Positions 24,474 through 35,085 of a DNA stretch of 64,000 nt are shown piece after piece (position 1 is the stretch's first letter; every line of letters starts with the position of its first letter). A program made the translations under genes and the position numbers. Source of the DNA: Laguncularia racemosa (Eukaryota; Streptophyta; Magnoliopsida; Myrtales; Combretaceae); the NCBI GenBank assembly GCA_037954665.1, contig JBBMOL010000066.1, positions 558,001-622,000 on the forward strand, read 5' to 3'. Under the pieces are notes generated by a model, which was not told the DNA's origin, searched no databases, and saw nothing but the letters and a program-made list of their open reading frames with translations.

Positions 24474-25176
24474 TGATGGGAATCAGCTAGCATCAAAGGA
24501 TCAAGAGCTAAAGTTTAATGACCCGTTATATGATATGGGGGGACCGATGACTAGAGCTGGAGCCAAACGAGTCAAGGAAGCATTGAACGGATTGATCCAA
24601 GAGATTCATGAGAGGGAAGCTGTTCAAGAAAGTCCTAAGGAGCACCACAAGTTTATCAACACTCTATATCAAGATGTCCGTTCAAGCTACTCGGATTTAG
24701 AAGCTTCAGAATAGGAGAATTGGTGGAAATAGAATTTACGCCGCCGGCCTTGAGCCGGCCTACAATTTAAGCTGCCGGCCTTTAACCGGCCTTGAGTCGG
24801 CCTAGAAATTACGCTGCCAGACTTTGAACCGTCCTTTCTTATATTACGCAAATCCGACGGTTAAGATTTGTTTTAGGTTATTTTTTTTTATTTTATGACA
24901 CCTTGAGATTGTATATAAACCAGAGAAAGGGGATTATTTTTCATATATGAATTTTGATAAAATTATTGAGAGTTCTCTCTTTTGTTCTTTGTGAACAACT
25001 CCTTTGAATTTTCTTCAATCTAATGCTTGGGGAAAATCGCCTAGATAACGTAGGTTTCAATCAACAGGTGTGATTAGGGTCTCGTTCCGTTCAATTGCTT
25101 GTTCGAGACGGTCCTTGGGTATTCGATTCAATTCGATCGTTGGGTTCTAGATTTAACATATCTAGGGTTCACATCA
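24474..25176 (+). repeat. E1 3' LTR
   Basis: 703 bases, about 97.7% identical to the 5' LTR, ending in CATCA and followed by the CGTTC target duplication. Confidence 0.95.
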
Positions 25177-25193
25177 CGTTCCCTCTCTTTGAA

Positions 25194-26354
25194 TCATCTT
25201 GATTTATCCCATTTATCTCTTCGCTTGATCATGAGTCGCACTACATCATCCACCTCACCCAGGGTAACACTTGTCATCGAATTTTCTGCTAAATTCATCT
25301 GTGCACAATCCAGATGGATTTTAGTGTTAATGGGATAATCACCTTCTATGTTGATAGGAAGCAATAGAACAATTGCACTTATTATCCCTAGCGCTTCCTT
25401 TGGGTTAGAATATAAAATTTTGGGCAAAGCATTGAACTCTACATCCTTAATCTCCTTCGTCGGTGCAATGAATCTGCTCGAATTATCTCCAATCTTCGAC
25501 TCTTTAGTAACCATCATTTCCTGCTCACTATTTAAAAAAGGCTCCTCCATAATGGCTTCCTCACCAACAAAATTTTTATAGGCTTCAACTGCTTTTCCAC
25601 TGCCCTCACCATCATCAATCAAAGTACTATGATCGTTAAGGGTTGAGTTTTCCTCTTGTTTGACCATCTCCTCCTTAAGAACTTTTAGAATTAAGTTTAC
25701 TGGCTTAGGTGTCTGTGGAATTTTCTAAGGAAGGATTTGTTCGTAATCTAGGGGAAAGAACTCTCGTTCTAGTAAGCATTGCATCATAAACCAAGTCCTT
25801 ACTGGATCTTTACCCTCAAGGCGTCTTACTCCCCGAAGTCATTCCCACCAATACAATGCATCACCCCACAAACAACTCTCCACTAACTCTATCTTCATTC
25901 CCTTAGAAATCCTCATATGGTCAAAGAATCGTTCAACGTCCTCAACCCAAACCCAAAACTCATTCAGACTCCCAGTACCATCAAACTTAGATACAACATA
26001 TTTAAATTGAGAAAAGATTTCATCTTTATACCTGTAATTACATCTGTTGTACCGTCTCATGCTACTATAGCCTCTTCTCCTAGCCAGATCTTTAAAAATC
26101 TCATCTTCATCATCTGTATCATAAATAATAGAACTGATCCTTGGATCACCTTCCGGTCGTCTCCAATAAACCTACCTGCTACTGTCGGTATTGGAGCAAT
26201 AGATCAGGGCTTCATGATGCTGTTCCTTTCGCTGGATTTTCTGACCCATGGTCTCCTCTACCGCCCTTCGCACTGGTTTCCCGTAACGTAGGACTTTCGC
26301 ATCCCGATCTAGGTCGAGAACGTGACCGCCGTCAACATCATCGTTAGCCGACAT
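25194..26354 (-). pseudogene. E0 chimeric ORF: gag N-terminal half fused to an unrecognised segment of about 160 aa
   Basis: One minus-strand frame of about 387 codons runs from ATG 26354 to the TGA at 25194. The first part is family gag: it starts MSANDDVDGG (E3: MSANDGVDGG), and later carries FDGTGSLNEFW, VERFFDHM, ALYWWE and DYEQIL, each aligning with E3 gag in the same order. After DYEQIL (near 25730) similarity to E3 stops. The frame goes on through an acidic, hydrophilic stretch (start KVLKEEMVKQEENS) to about 25194, with segments such as IHLDCAQMNLAENS. Three in-frame stops break it: TAG at 26172-26174, TGA at 25839-25841 (CGA in the sister) and a TAG just after DYEQIL. There is no zinc knuckle and no pol. 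I do not recognise the added segment. It could be a captured host exon or a gag variant of another lineage. Confidence 0.72.
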
Positions 26355-26373
26355 CTTCGCAGGAAATTGCCTT

Positions 26374-26385
26374 GCTCTGATACCA
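26374..26385 (-). other. E0 primer binding site
   Basis: On the minus strand the site reads TGGTATCAGAGC, complementary to initiator-Met tRNA, just inside the 5' LTR. Confidence 0.9.
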
Positions 26386-26387
26386 AC

Positions 26388-26946
26388 TGATGCAACGTAG
26401 AAAGCGTAAAACACGAGACCAATTCTAGGATTGGACCTCGCGAATAAACAAAGAATAATCTGAGTTTATTCCTTGTAAATCTCAATTGCGCACAATCGAG
26501 GAAGCAGAGAAAACTCTTCTCTAAATGTATATATTTTGACAAAGATTAAAAACTAACCCTAAAATGGCCTAAAAGCTATTTATAGTCCTTAGGGAAATAA
26601 TTAATAAGGAAATAAATATGTACACGTGGAAATAAATATATATATACACATCCGTCATCTGGTTTATACATGGCCGTGTATGCTTCTGTGGATACTCCTG
26701 ACACAACACACGGTCGTGCCTTCTTGCCGTATATAAGGTCGTGTATGTTTCTGTGGATATTCCTGACACAACATACGGCTGTGCCCCCTTATCGTGTATG
26801 CGGCCGTGTATGTTTCTGTGAATTATCTCGACTTAACACACGGCCGTGCCGTGAACTGTGTATACGGCCGTGTTTCTGTGGCTCTTCCATACACATTACA
26901 CGGTCGTGCCTTGTAAAAGACACACCCCCATCAACCGGCCACATCA
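26388..26946 (-). repeat. E0 5' LTR
   Basis: 559 bases running leftward from TGATGTGGCCGG to GTTGCATCA. It contains a TATAAATA promoter word (26577-26584 on the minus strand) and repeated CACGGCCGTG-type motifs (26670-26915). Confidence 0.92.
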
Positions 26947-26951
26947 GATTA
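26947..26951. repeat. Target-site duplication of E0 (right copy, GATTA)
   Basis: Exact repeat of 17601-17605. Confidence 0.9.
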
Positions 26952-29400
26952 AAAGGACATCAATCGCAGTCCTTTCCTAATGGGTAGTATTTGGTGAGTA
27001 GAAAATGCAATAATGTGAGGGTACAATTCATGATCGGTTATAAGGGCCAAATATAATATTAGTCTAGTTTAGGGGATAATCAAATAGTATATATATTTCA
27101 TAGCATGTAGGTCACACTAATGAGGTAGGCTTATCTATCACAAACAAAGCAATCATATACATTGCATGCGCACAAGCAACTAACTATAATCACAAGCAAT
27201 AGCACAACTTATAATTGCTTGTTAACACAATAAAACCACCATGAAGCAAGCCAACTTACTTAGGTTATGGTGTGCATTAACCTTTGAGATAAATTCTAAA
27301 AAGTCTACTAAATATGTTTAAGTCAATAGTAGATATGGGGAATAATATGTGATCCCTAAGGTATTAGAATATTTATAGCAATTTCTAAAGAAGGTTCTAT
27401 AATAGGTTTTATGATAGGCTCTACGTAAGATCCTACCATAATCCTTATCATGATATTTGAGTTTAGCCTAAGATAAAGCAAAGTTTTATCACTTTCTTAA
27501 GAGAGTGATAGTTTATAAAATGATATAAGGGTTGGTTAGTAAATGCAATAAGGGCATAGGTAGTACTTTTAGTATTTTCTATTGAATAGGTTTAGAAATT
27601 CTAATGTAGTAGTTATGAGTTTCTAAGTTATATTTGATGTTTTAACAGGTGAATTATTTAAATCAAATTTATTGAGTCACTTAAGATAGGGAAAATGGTA
27701 GTCATTGATAGTGGTTTTGATTTCAAAGTATGTGAGATAATAGAGTAGTATGACATGTAAAGTTAAATGAATGATATAGAAAAAAGGAAATACTAAATAA
27801 GTTCTTCAAGTTGCACATGATTGAATATACAAGAGTTAAGGTCTTATTATAGGAAATGTTAAAAGATGATCCATATTGATCATAAAATAATTGATAAATG
27901 TTAAAAAAGTTTAGTGTAGGTCATGCACGTATGCATTTTTTATAATGATAAAATGGTACTTTTGAATAGTAGTGATAGAATAATAATATAAGAAGCTTTA
28001 AATTAAACTTTTAATACAAGTTTGCATTATAACTTAGTTAAAATAGCCTACTCTTGATGAAAAACCAACGTTGGTATTTTTTTTTTAATTATTTAATTTT
28101 TAGTATTTTAGCTATTTATTGCAAAAAAAATAGGTTTAAATTGTAAAACAAATAGAGAATATTTGACCAAGGGGTAATGAAGGTTCCAAGACATCACAAA
28201 TAATGTTAATTAATGTGTAAAAATACGATGACCAAAAATGGATGAGGCTTTCTAATTTTTATAGAAAATTAGGAAATTACTTAATATATAAATGAAACTT
28301 GAGAAAATTATAAAAAATACTAAACATAGGAAATTAAATCTAGGAAAATTAATGTAACTAAGTAAGGATATAAGGAACTAACAAATGTGAGGATGCAATG
28401 AAATAATAGCAAGATAATAATATATGAAAATTTTGCCCAAAACGCGATCACCACCGCAAAACACCACTTAAACCATCACCACCACCTTCACTAGAGTGTT
28501 AAACCACCTCAAGAGGAGGGAAAAGGCCCAATTTTCACTTCTTCTTATCAATTGGAGGCCAAAAACTCAAATTGGAGTGAAAAGGAGGAGGCTGGTGGTA
28601 TTTATAATAGTTTAAGAGCCTTTAAAAATTATTTTTTTAATCCCATAGTGGGTGAAAAATTTTGGAAAAATTTCAGTGGCTCCTTGCATTTGACATGTGT
28701 TATATTAAAGTTTTATGATTTGGACAAGTGTGTAAATTTTGGTGAATTTTTTACTAAAAATTTAGAATATTTCAGCATATTCTGATTTTTTTAATTATTA
28801 ATTAATTAATCATTTACTTTTTCTTACTTTTTTCAAAGATATTTATAATATTTTGTAATATGTTCTTGTCATGTTTGGGTGATTTGGAAATTATTTGGCC
28901 ATTTAGAGTTATTTTACGAGTTATTTTATCATATTTTTGCATTATACCTTATTATTTTATTATTTAATTTAATTTTCTATTTTTTATGAAAATTATTGGT
29001 GGAGATGGTCATTATAATGGCCTATGTGCATGTAACATGAGTCTCTATCAATATTTTTACCTTACCTTTTATTATAAATTTTTATTTTTAGGGGCAACTG
29101 GTCTTTTTGTTTATCATTTCCATTTTTTCTATAGTAAAGCCATGCATATGGATTTCCTAATTTTATCTTATAGTATCTATGTTTTTTAAATTTCCTTCTT
29201 AATACAACAAGGGTTCTTATTTCACTTAATTCCTCTAATTGGTAAAATGGTTTTCCTAATTTGGGTTTTACATTTTCAAGATAGTTAGGCTAATTGCTAG
29301 GGCCTTTTGGTTATTTTAATTTGATAATTTCTTTTTAATCGGCTAAGAATTCTTTGTTGGGTCTGGATTTTTTGGAATTCATTTTAAGGTATGACATTAC
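26952..29400. other. Possible old LTR-type sequence, non-coding
   Basis: No ORF with family similarity was found. On the minus strand the part near 28590-28610 reads TTATAAATACCACCAGCCTC, like a promoter and start region. The right end near 29385 reads TAATGTCATACCTTAAAATG leftward, a style seen at the start of some plant gypsy LTRs. No partner LTR or target duplication was found, so this is only a suggestion. Confidence 0.2.
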
Positions 29401-29859
29401 TAGTCAATCCTATTCTACCTATTGTAGTTGATCGTTGAACTTTTTAGTTAATGGTTTTGGATTTACTTAAGTAAACTAATGGTCCTTACATTGGGTATTT
29501 CTTAACATCCTAGAATCCAAAAACTATCCTAAATGTACCAAGATCATTTGGAAGTGCAACTCTACTTAGGACAACAACATAAAATAATCAATGGATTGCC
29601 ACATCGATATCACCAGTACTCCTAGTTCATCGACCATATCTAAGAACAAGCAGTACATTATTTAAAGCTAGATAAATGTTAAATTCATTAATTTTAATCT
29701 TAACATGCATAAGTAGCAAACACAGTAATCACATACCTAAAATAGGCTTTTCAAATTGAATTTCCATTATCTTAAGTCCTGACATTATAATACAATTATT
29801 ATTTGATTAGCATTTATCATAAGTCAATTAAACATTCGATTTAAATTCCCTTATCCTCT

Positions 29860-30140
29860 ACTTGATCCTTTACTTAACCCTCTATTAACATTCTACTTAC
29901 GAATCTTATCACCTCCCTTTACTTAAGCCTCTACTTAATCCTTCACATATGGATTTTACCTTCTCCCATTACTTGATTTTCTACTTAACCCTCTACTTAT
30001 ATATTAGGCTTTCACTCTTTCTTTGATTCTCTATACTACCCTCTACTTACATATTAGACCTTCATTCTTTACTTGACCCTCTACTTACAAATCAAACCTT
30101 CATACTTTATTTGATCCTTTACACTACCTTCTACTTATGA
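29860..30140. repeat. Degenerate pyrimidine-rich minisatellite
   Basis: The phrase CCTCTACTTA(C/A)... recurs about eight times with TTTACTTGA(T/C)CC and ATATTAG(A/G)C(C/T)TTCA between copies. The clearest neighbours are about 55-60 bases apart. Strong strand asymmetry: the plus strand is T/C-rich throughout. Confidence 0.65.
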
Positions 30141-30210
30141 TCAAATCCTCAAAACTATAGTTCTTGTAGATTTTCACTCAATATGGTCTCCAAACTTCAA
30201 TTGCTACAAA

Positions 30211-30231
30211 ACACACACACACACACACACT
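30211..30231. repeat. (AC)n microsatellite
   Basis: About ten AC units. Confidence 0.9.
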
Positions 30232-30844
30232 CAATTGTTTGCATCTCAACAACATTTTCCACTCACCCAAACAAACTCAACAACACAACTAACCCAAGTT
30301 TTAATCTTTCAAAATTTCTCAAATTTTAACATAAATTTCATTATCAAAGTTATGAATACTTGCTTAAATTTCTTAAAAGCAACAAGCGTAGCACCCTAAC
30401 GTCTCTTAATCCATGCCCACAACCAAAAATCACTACTCTCATGTCAAACTCAAAGAAAAACACACCACACACACCAAATAATTGCTATAACTTCCTAGAA
30501 AAATGGCATTTTCTACCAATCCGTAATGAGAACCGCTAAGAACAAAAGAAAAGGAGTAAAGAAACATTGGGAATTACACTTGACTTGTGAGGTTTTGCTT
30601 CTTGCATGGTTAAAAGAAAGAAGGAGATGCAGTTGGAGTAAAGGAAGAACAAGAAATTGCAAAGAAGAGAGAGAGGAAACAAAGGAAAGAAAAAAGAAAA
30701 GAAATATTATGTTTTATAAGGAAAATTTGGTAGTAAAGATTTTCAATAAAAATTACAAAATTACCATTACCAATAGGATTTGGATCATTTTAAATATTAT
30801 TGTTAATATAAAATAATAAAAAATAAATAATTTTCGAAATATTT

Positions 30845-31190
30845 CATTAGAGAAGGTTTAAATCAAGTTCTAATGTTAGTGGAGGTGGGTGAGAGAAAAT
30901 ACAAAATAGTTTTGTTAGTTTTCTTGTTTAACTTTGATTCATTTTATTTTAATAATATCATGTTAACAACATAGTTATATTAAAAAAAAAAAAAACAAAT
31001 AGTCATATGGTGCCTACATATATGCTATGTTGCAATATGCATAATTAGGCAAAGTTGCCACATCTCATTGGAGATTCAAGTGGGGGAGCTCTTCTAAAAT
31101 AACAACCAGCTCAAACTTGATATCTACCCAATAGTGATACCTTATAAGGTTTGGGTAGAGTTTCAAATAAATATTCTAGAATTTGTTATG
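30845..31190 (+). repeat. Copy A of a ~330-bp dispersed repeat
   Basis: Contains GAAGGTTTAAATCAAGTTC, TAGTTTTGTTAGTTTTCTTG, TAACAACATAG, GCAATATGCATAATTAGGCA and AAGTTGCCACATCTCATTG in this order. The same series occurs in copies B and C. Confidence 0.75.
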
Positions 31191-31735
31191 TTTTAAGAAA
31201 TTTTTGCATTAGGTAAATCCCTTATCAACATTCATAGAAGAGACCTTAAATTCTCTAACAAAAGTTATTTATCATACCTCTAACTCTAAGCTATCAATTC
31301 AAATTTCACACTCATTTGTTCTAAAAACTAGCGAATCCAATAGTGAATACCCTTACAATTTTACTTAGAAAATATGTTGTGTGAAATATAAAATTAAAAG
31401 AAAAGGAGATATTAGACAAAACATCCAATTATTAATAATACAATATCTCTACTAAAGTTATATTACAACTTAAGCATATAATTTAGAAAAAAATAATAAA
31501 AAAATAGTTTAGGTGTTGGACTTGTAATACCCACCCGTAAACCATGTAGGAAAAACTACCACTTCTTGTTGTTGTGTATCATAACAAAGACATTAAATTG
31601 TAACAATATAGAGACATGAAATTAAAAAAAATATATATAAGCATCTATACGACCTTTATTCCAAGGTTTGCGCATTGGAAAGGGGTATGTTTAAATAAAA
31701 AAGAGAATTTCGTTAAAAGAAGAAGCCAAAACTTA

Positions 31736-32085
31736 TTCATTGTGGTAGATGGTAGTGATTATGTAGAAGGTTTAAATCAACTGCAAGTGTTGGCAGAGAT
31801 GGGTGAGGAAAAATACAACATAGTTTTGTTAGTTTACTTGTTTAGCTTTAATTTATTTTACTTTAATGGTAACATGTCAACAACATAATTGAAAGGGGGA
31901 AAAATTAGTCGCATATATGTATGCCACAATGCAATATGCACAATGAGACAAAATTGCCACATATTGCTAAGGATGCAAGCAGCTAAGCTCTTATCGAATA
32001 CTTATACAGTTCAAACTCCAATAGGGTAATACCTATAAAGTTTGAGAAGGATTTCAAGTAAAATATTAAATGGGTTTAAATCAAG
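31736..32085 (+). repeat. Copy B of the ~330-bp repeat
   Basis: Same ordered landmarks as copy A (AGAAGGTTTAAATCAACTGC, TAGTTTTGTTAGTTTACTTG, CAACAACATAATTG, GCAATATGCACAATGAGACA, AAATTGCCACATATTGCTAA). The 90-codon plus-strand frame here is a chance frame within the repeat. Confidence 0.75.
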
Positions 32086-32129
32086 TTTCAAAACAAGTTT
32101 AATAATAGATAGGCAACTCAAACCCCACT

Positions 32130-32480
32130 GAACATAGTCATAGGGGTAGGTGGTGGTAATTATGGGGGAGATTTGAATCAACTTCAAGTGTTGCAAATGT
32201 AAATAAGGAAGATGTAACATAGTTTTTATTAGTTTTCTTGCTTAACTTTGATTTATTTTACTTTGATAGAACATGTTAACAACAAAGGTTAGAAAAAGTA
32301 TGTTAGTTGCATGGTTTTTACATGCATGCCATGTTGCATTATGCGCAATTTGGCAAAATTGCCACATATTGATAAGGATACAAGTAGATAGGCTCTGATA
32401 GGGTACTTTATCAACTCGAACTTGATATATACACAATAAGGTCTGATAGGGTCTGATAAAGGTTTTGAATAAAATATTAA
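32130..32480 (+). repeat. Copy C of the ~330-bp repeat
   Basis: Same ordered landmarks (GAGATTTGAATCAACTTC, TAGTTTTTATTAGTTTTCTT, TTAACAACAAAGG, GCATTATGCGCAATTTGGCA, AAATTGCCACATATTGATAA). B and C are nearly adjacent, whereas A is separated by about 550 bases of unrelated DNA. Confidence 0.75.
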
Positions 32481-35085
32481 AACCTCATAAGCTTAAAAAC
32501 CACTAGAAAACTCAAACAAAGTCCTACATATTATCTATTATTTTATTTCACAATTTCAAATGTACAATTCAAATATTATTATCAAATATATTATTAATTT
32601 TGATAATATATAATATTATAAGAAGTTGATAATATTATTTATTTATAAATTTTAATAATTACTTTTCCTCTTTACTTAATTTAAGAATCATTAAAATATA
32701 AATTCTAAAATATTTTAGTAAAATTATATTAATTAATTGGGCAGATTTCAAACAAACAGATTATGAGTCTTTCATTAGCTTAATGGATAAGATTTCAACA
32801 TTTGATAAAAAAAACCCTATATAGTTTAGAACAAGTTTTAGATTAGCATATTAGCTAACAGAATTAGCTAAAGTACCAATTTTGACAATACGGAGTTTAA
32901 TTGGATCTTGAAAATGATGCTTAAAAATAATAGACGGTAATTGTAATAACATAAAATTTAATTATCAAATTTGATGTTAACTCATAACAAATCGTTGAAA
33001 GGAAAGACCCCTGTACATATTCATTTATGGCCTCTTTCACTGCTTCTTCATTAAAAAATTTATCAGACATTTATTGATATAGGTGCAGTAGATGCTCACA
33101 TGACTTCCCAATCCAATAAGAAACATCCATTTGGTTCACTATTCAAGCTAAGTTACCGTTAGGAGCAAAGCTAGAGGACATGCTCCCAAGAAATTCCAAT
33201 TCCAGCAGTTGCTTTGAGTACAATGACAGCATAAGCAAACCTAGAGAAGGCAAAAGGCTGTCGACATGATATGTTATTTAGTAAGAGAGAGAAGAGAGAG
33301 AGAGAAAGATATGACAGTTGGCAGTTGGCACCACACAGCAGTTGGCCTTGGTTAGGCAAAGGATGTGGGGCATGCATAATCCCGCCACCCACTTCAAATC
33401 TAATTGTGAAATAATGACTTTAATGTTTAATTGGAACAATGCCAGCTTCTCTGCCAGAGAAGCATGTAGTAGTAGTCTTTTTTACTTCTTCATTGGGCTA
33501 AAGGTTGAGCTACATCATTCATGGACTTTGTTGCTTATTATTATCATCAACTCCTTCCTCATTTTCTCCATTGGGCAATTTTAATTTATTTTTTTTATAG
33601 TTAAAGTGTTTTTTCCCTTTTCCTTGTGTTTGTAGGATACAAATTATCTTTAAAAAAATGAGGATGAGAATATTTTCATTGTATGTGTCCACATTGTAAT
33701 GCTGTCAAAAACATTTCTTATAACATAAGAATACAGTGGTACCCTCTAAAGGCTCTTAAAATTACAGAGGCATTTCAAATTTCTAGATTATCAAACTTAT
33801 ACCCTTCATAGGTGTTTAACATAGATAATTTCTTTTCTATTTGATGTTCCAGCAGTTAATATCCTTCAAATGGGATAATAAATCAACTTTTTAAATATAA
33901 TTACAATTATTAAAAAGGATTGATTTGATACTATATTGAAAATAAAAAATAAAAAAATTCCACAACCTCAAGATTTTTCAAGGGCCATAAGCTCATTATT
34001 TTAGAAGTTTCAAACTCCTGTGTAATTTAAATAGTTTTTAGTATACGTCGCCATCCGTTAATAAATCTAGGAGAGGAAAAAGAGAAACAATTATTCCCCG
34101 GCTTTAGTTCTATTCTACCAGTGAAGTAAACACGTTTGAGATTTTTATGCTCATTATTATGTTCCAAAGTGAGACAAACGCGTTTCTAAAACAAAAGGTC
34201 AAGGACACCACATCCTTGTGGAAGCAATTAGCAAACATCTATTCATGTAACGGCCAACTAAATGTAAGAAATAATAAAAGAGGGGACACCTAACATTGAC
34301 TTGCCATGAATTCTGTCTACTCCAAGGTTTTCCAAGAAATGGAAGAAAAGACATCAAGGAAAAGAAAACCCTCCATATGTTAGATCTCAAGACAATCAAT
34401 CCGCTAGGGTTTTGGATGATACAGAATTCACTAGAACTCACGCTTTCTAGTCTAACAATGTTTAAACACGTTTTAATCATCAAGGAGAATGACAGGATAC
34501 ATAGTACCTATTTCTATTTAAGTATCATAACCTAAGAGAGGTCATCCAATGTCTAATTATCACGATATAGCTGGATGGACCAAATGGCCACTCGAGATGA
34601 AACAGATTCCAGGAAGGAAGAAGAAAACATATGATGGAACAAGTGAAAGAAAAGTAGAATCGGCAATATGTTCAATCGATAGATCAAATTAGATACATGA
34701 GTCAAAAACATTGAAAGAATAGATATGGGGACACAACTCCACAACAGCAGAAAACCCGAAGTTGCCGTTGTAATTGAAAAAACATGTCATACCAATGATA
34801 AGGAAACTAAGAAAACCCTGCAACAAGCTAGCCATATGGCCCTTCCCAGAGTGGTTCTGCTCCAATTCCATCAACAGCTGAAAGCTATTTACATAACTCA
34901 CCTCAAATCAAATCCAGGAATGTACCCAAAAATTCCTGTGGAGAACGGTAATTTCAGCTGGATTTCCAAGCAACATAATCAGTGACACGCCACAATCATC
35001 AATTATTCGTGACTTTTCATAAGCAGTCAGTCACCTGTGCTGCATCAGCCTGGAGAAGATCGGATAAGAGGGTTGCTCAAGTGAA
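32481..35085. other. Intergenic region and 3' flank of the GT17 gene
   Basis: AT-rich to about 33150, then a less AT-rich patch (33170-33560) with a (GA)n run and no supported gene. The last few hundred bases before 35086 probably include the 3' UTR of the minus-strand GT17 gene. Confidence 0.4.

Larger units (their letters stand above)
18246..25176 (+). mobile_element. E1: full-length but coding-dead Ty3/gypsy LTR retrotransposon
   Basis: A 6.93-kb element with paired LTRs (TGATG...CATCA), the 5-bp duplication CGTTC, a tRNA-Met primer site, a leader of about 1 kb, gag-protease-RT-RNase H-integrase in one order, and a purine tract before the 3' LTR. The LTRs differ by 16 substitutions (13 transitions) and one 1-base indel in about 703 bases (about 2.3%). 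The TGATG/CATCA ends, the primer site and the gag/pol type suggest a CRM-like chromovirus, by recollection of that group. It lies inside E0, in the opposite orientation. Confidence 0.95.
17606..26946 (-). mobile_element. E0: short non-autonomous Ty3/gypsy LTR retrotransposon, split by E1
   Basis: A minus-strand element bounded by two related LTRs (26388-26946 is its 5' LTR, 17606-18178 its 3' LTR) and the 5-bp duplication GATTA. It has a primer binding site complementary to initiator-Met tRNA (26374-26385) and a purine tract (18179-18190 read on the minus strand). With E1 removed (18246-25176 plus one CGTTC copy), the internal part is only about 1.27 kb and lacks protease, reverse transcriptase, RNase H and integrase. 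LTR ends (TGATG...GCATCA), the MSAND gag start and the bases just before the 3' LTR match E3 at 53409-59359, so E0 is a truncated relative that would need a partner's enzymes. About 42 substitutions in about 555 aligned LTR bases (roughly 7.5%) make it the older partner of the nest. Confidence 0.92.

Noticed and set aside
30526..30816. 96-codon plus-strand frame
   Set aside because: Low-complexity K/R/E-rich translation of purine-rich DNA; no family match or gene context.
33170..33600. MicroRNA precursor or small gene in a GC-richer patch
   Set aside because: Only short self-complementary words such as CTTCTCTGCCAGAGAAG were seen; no long hairpin and no known miRNA sequence.
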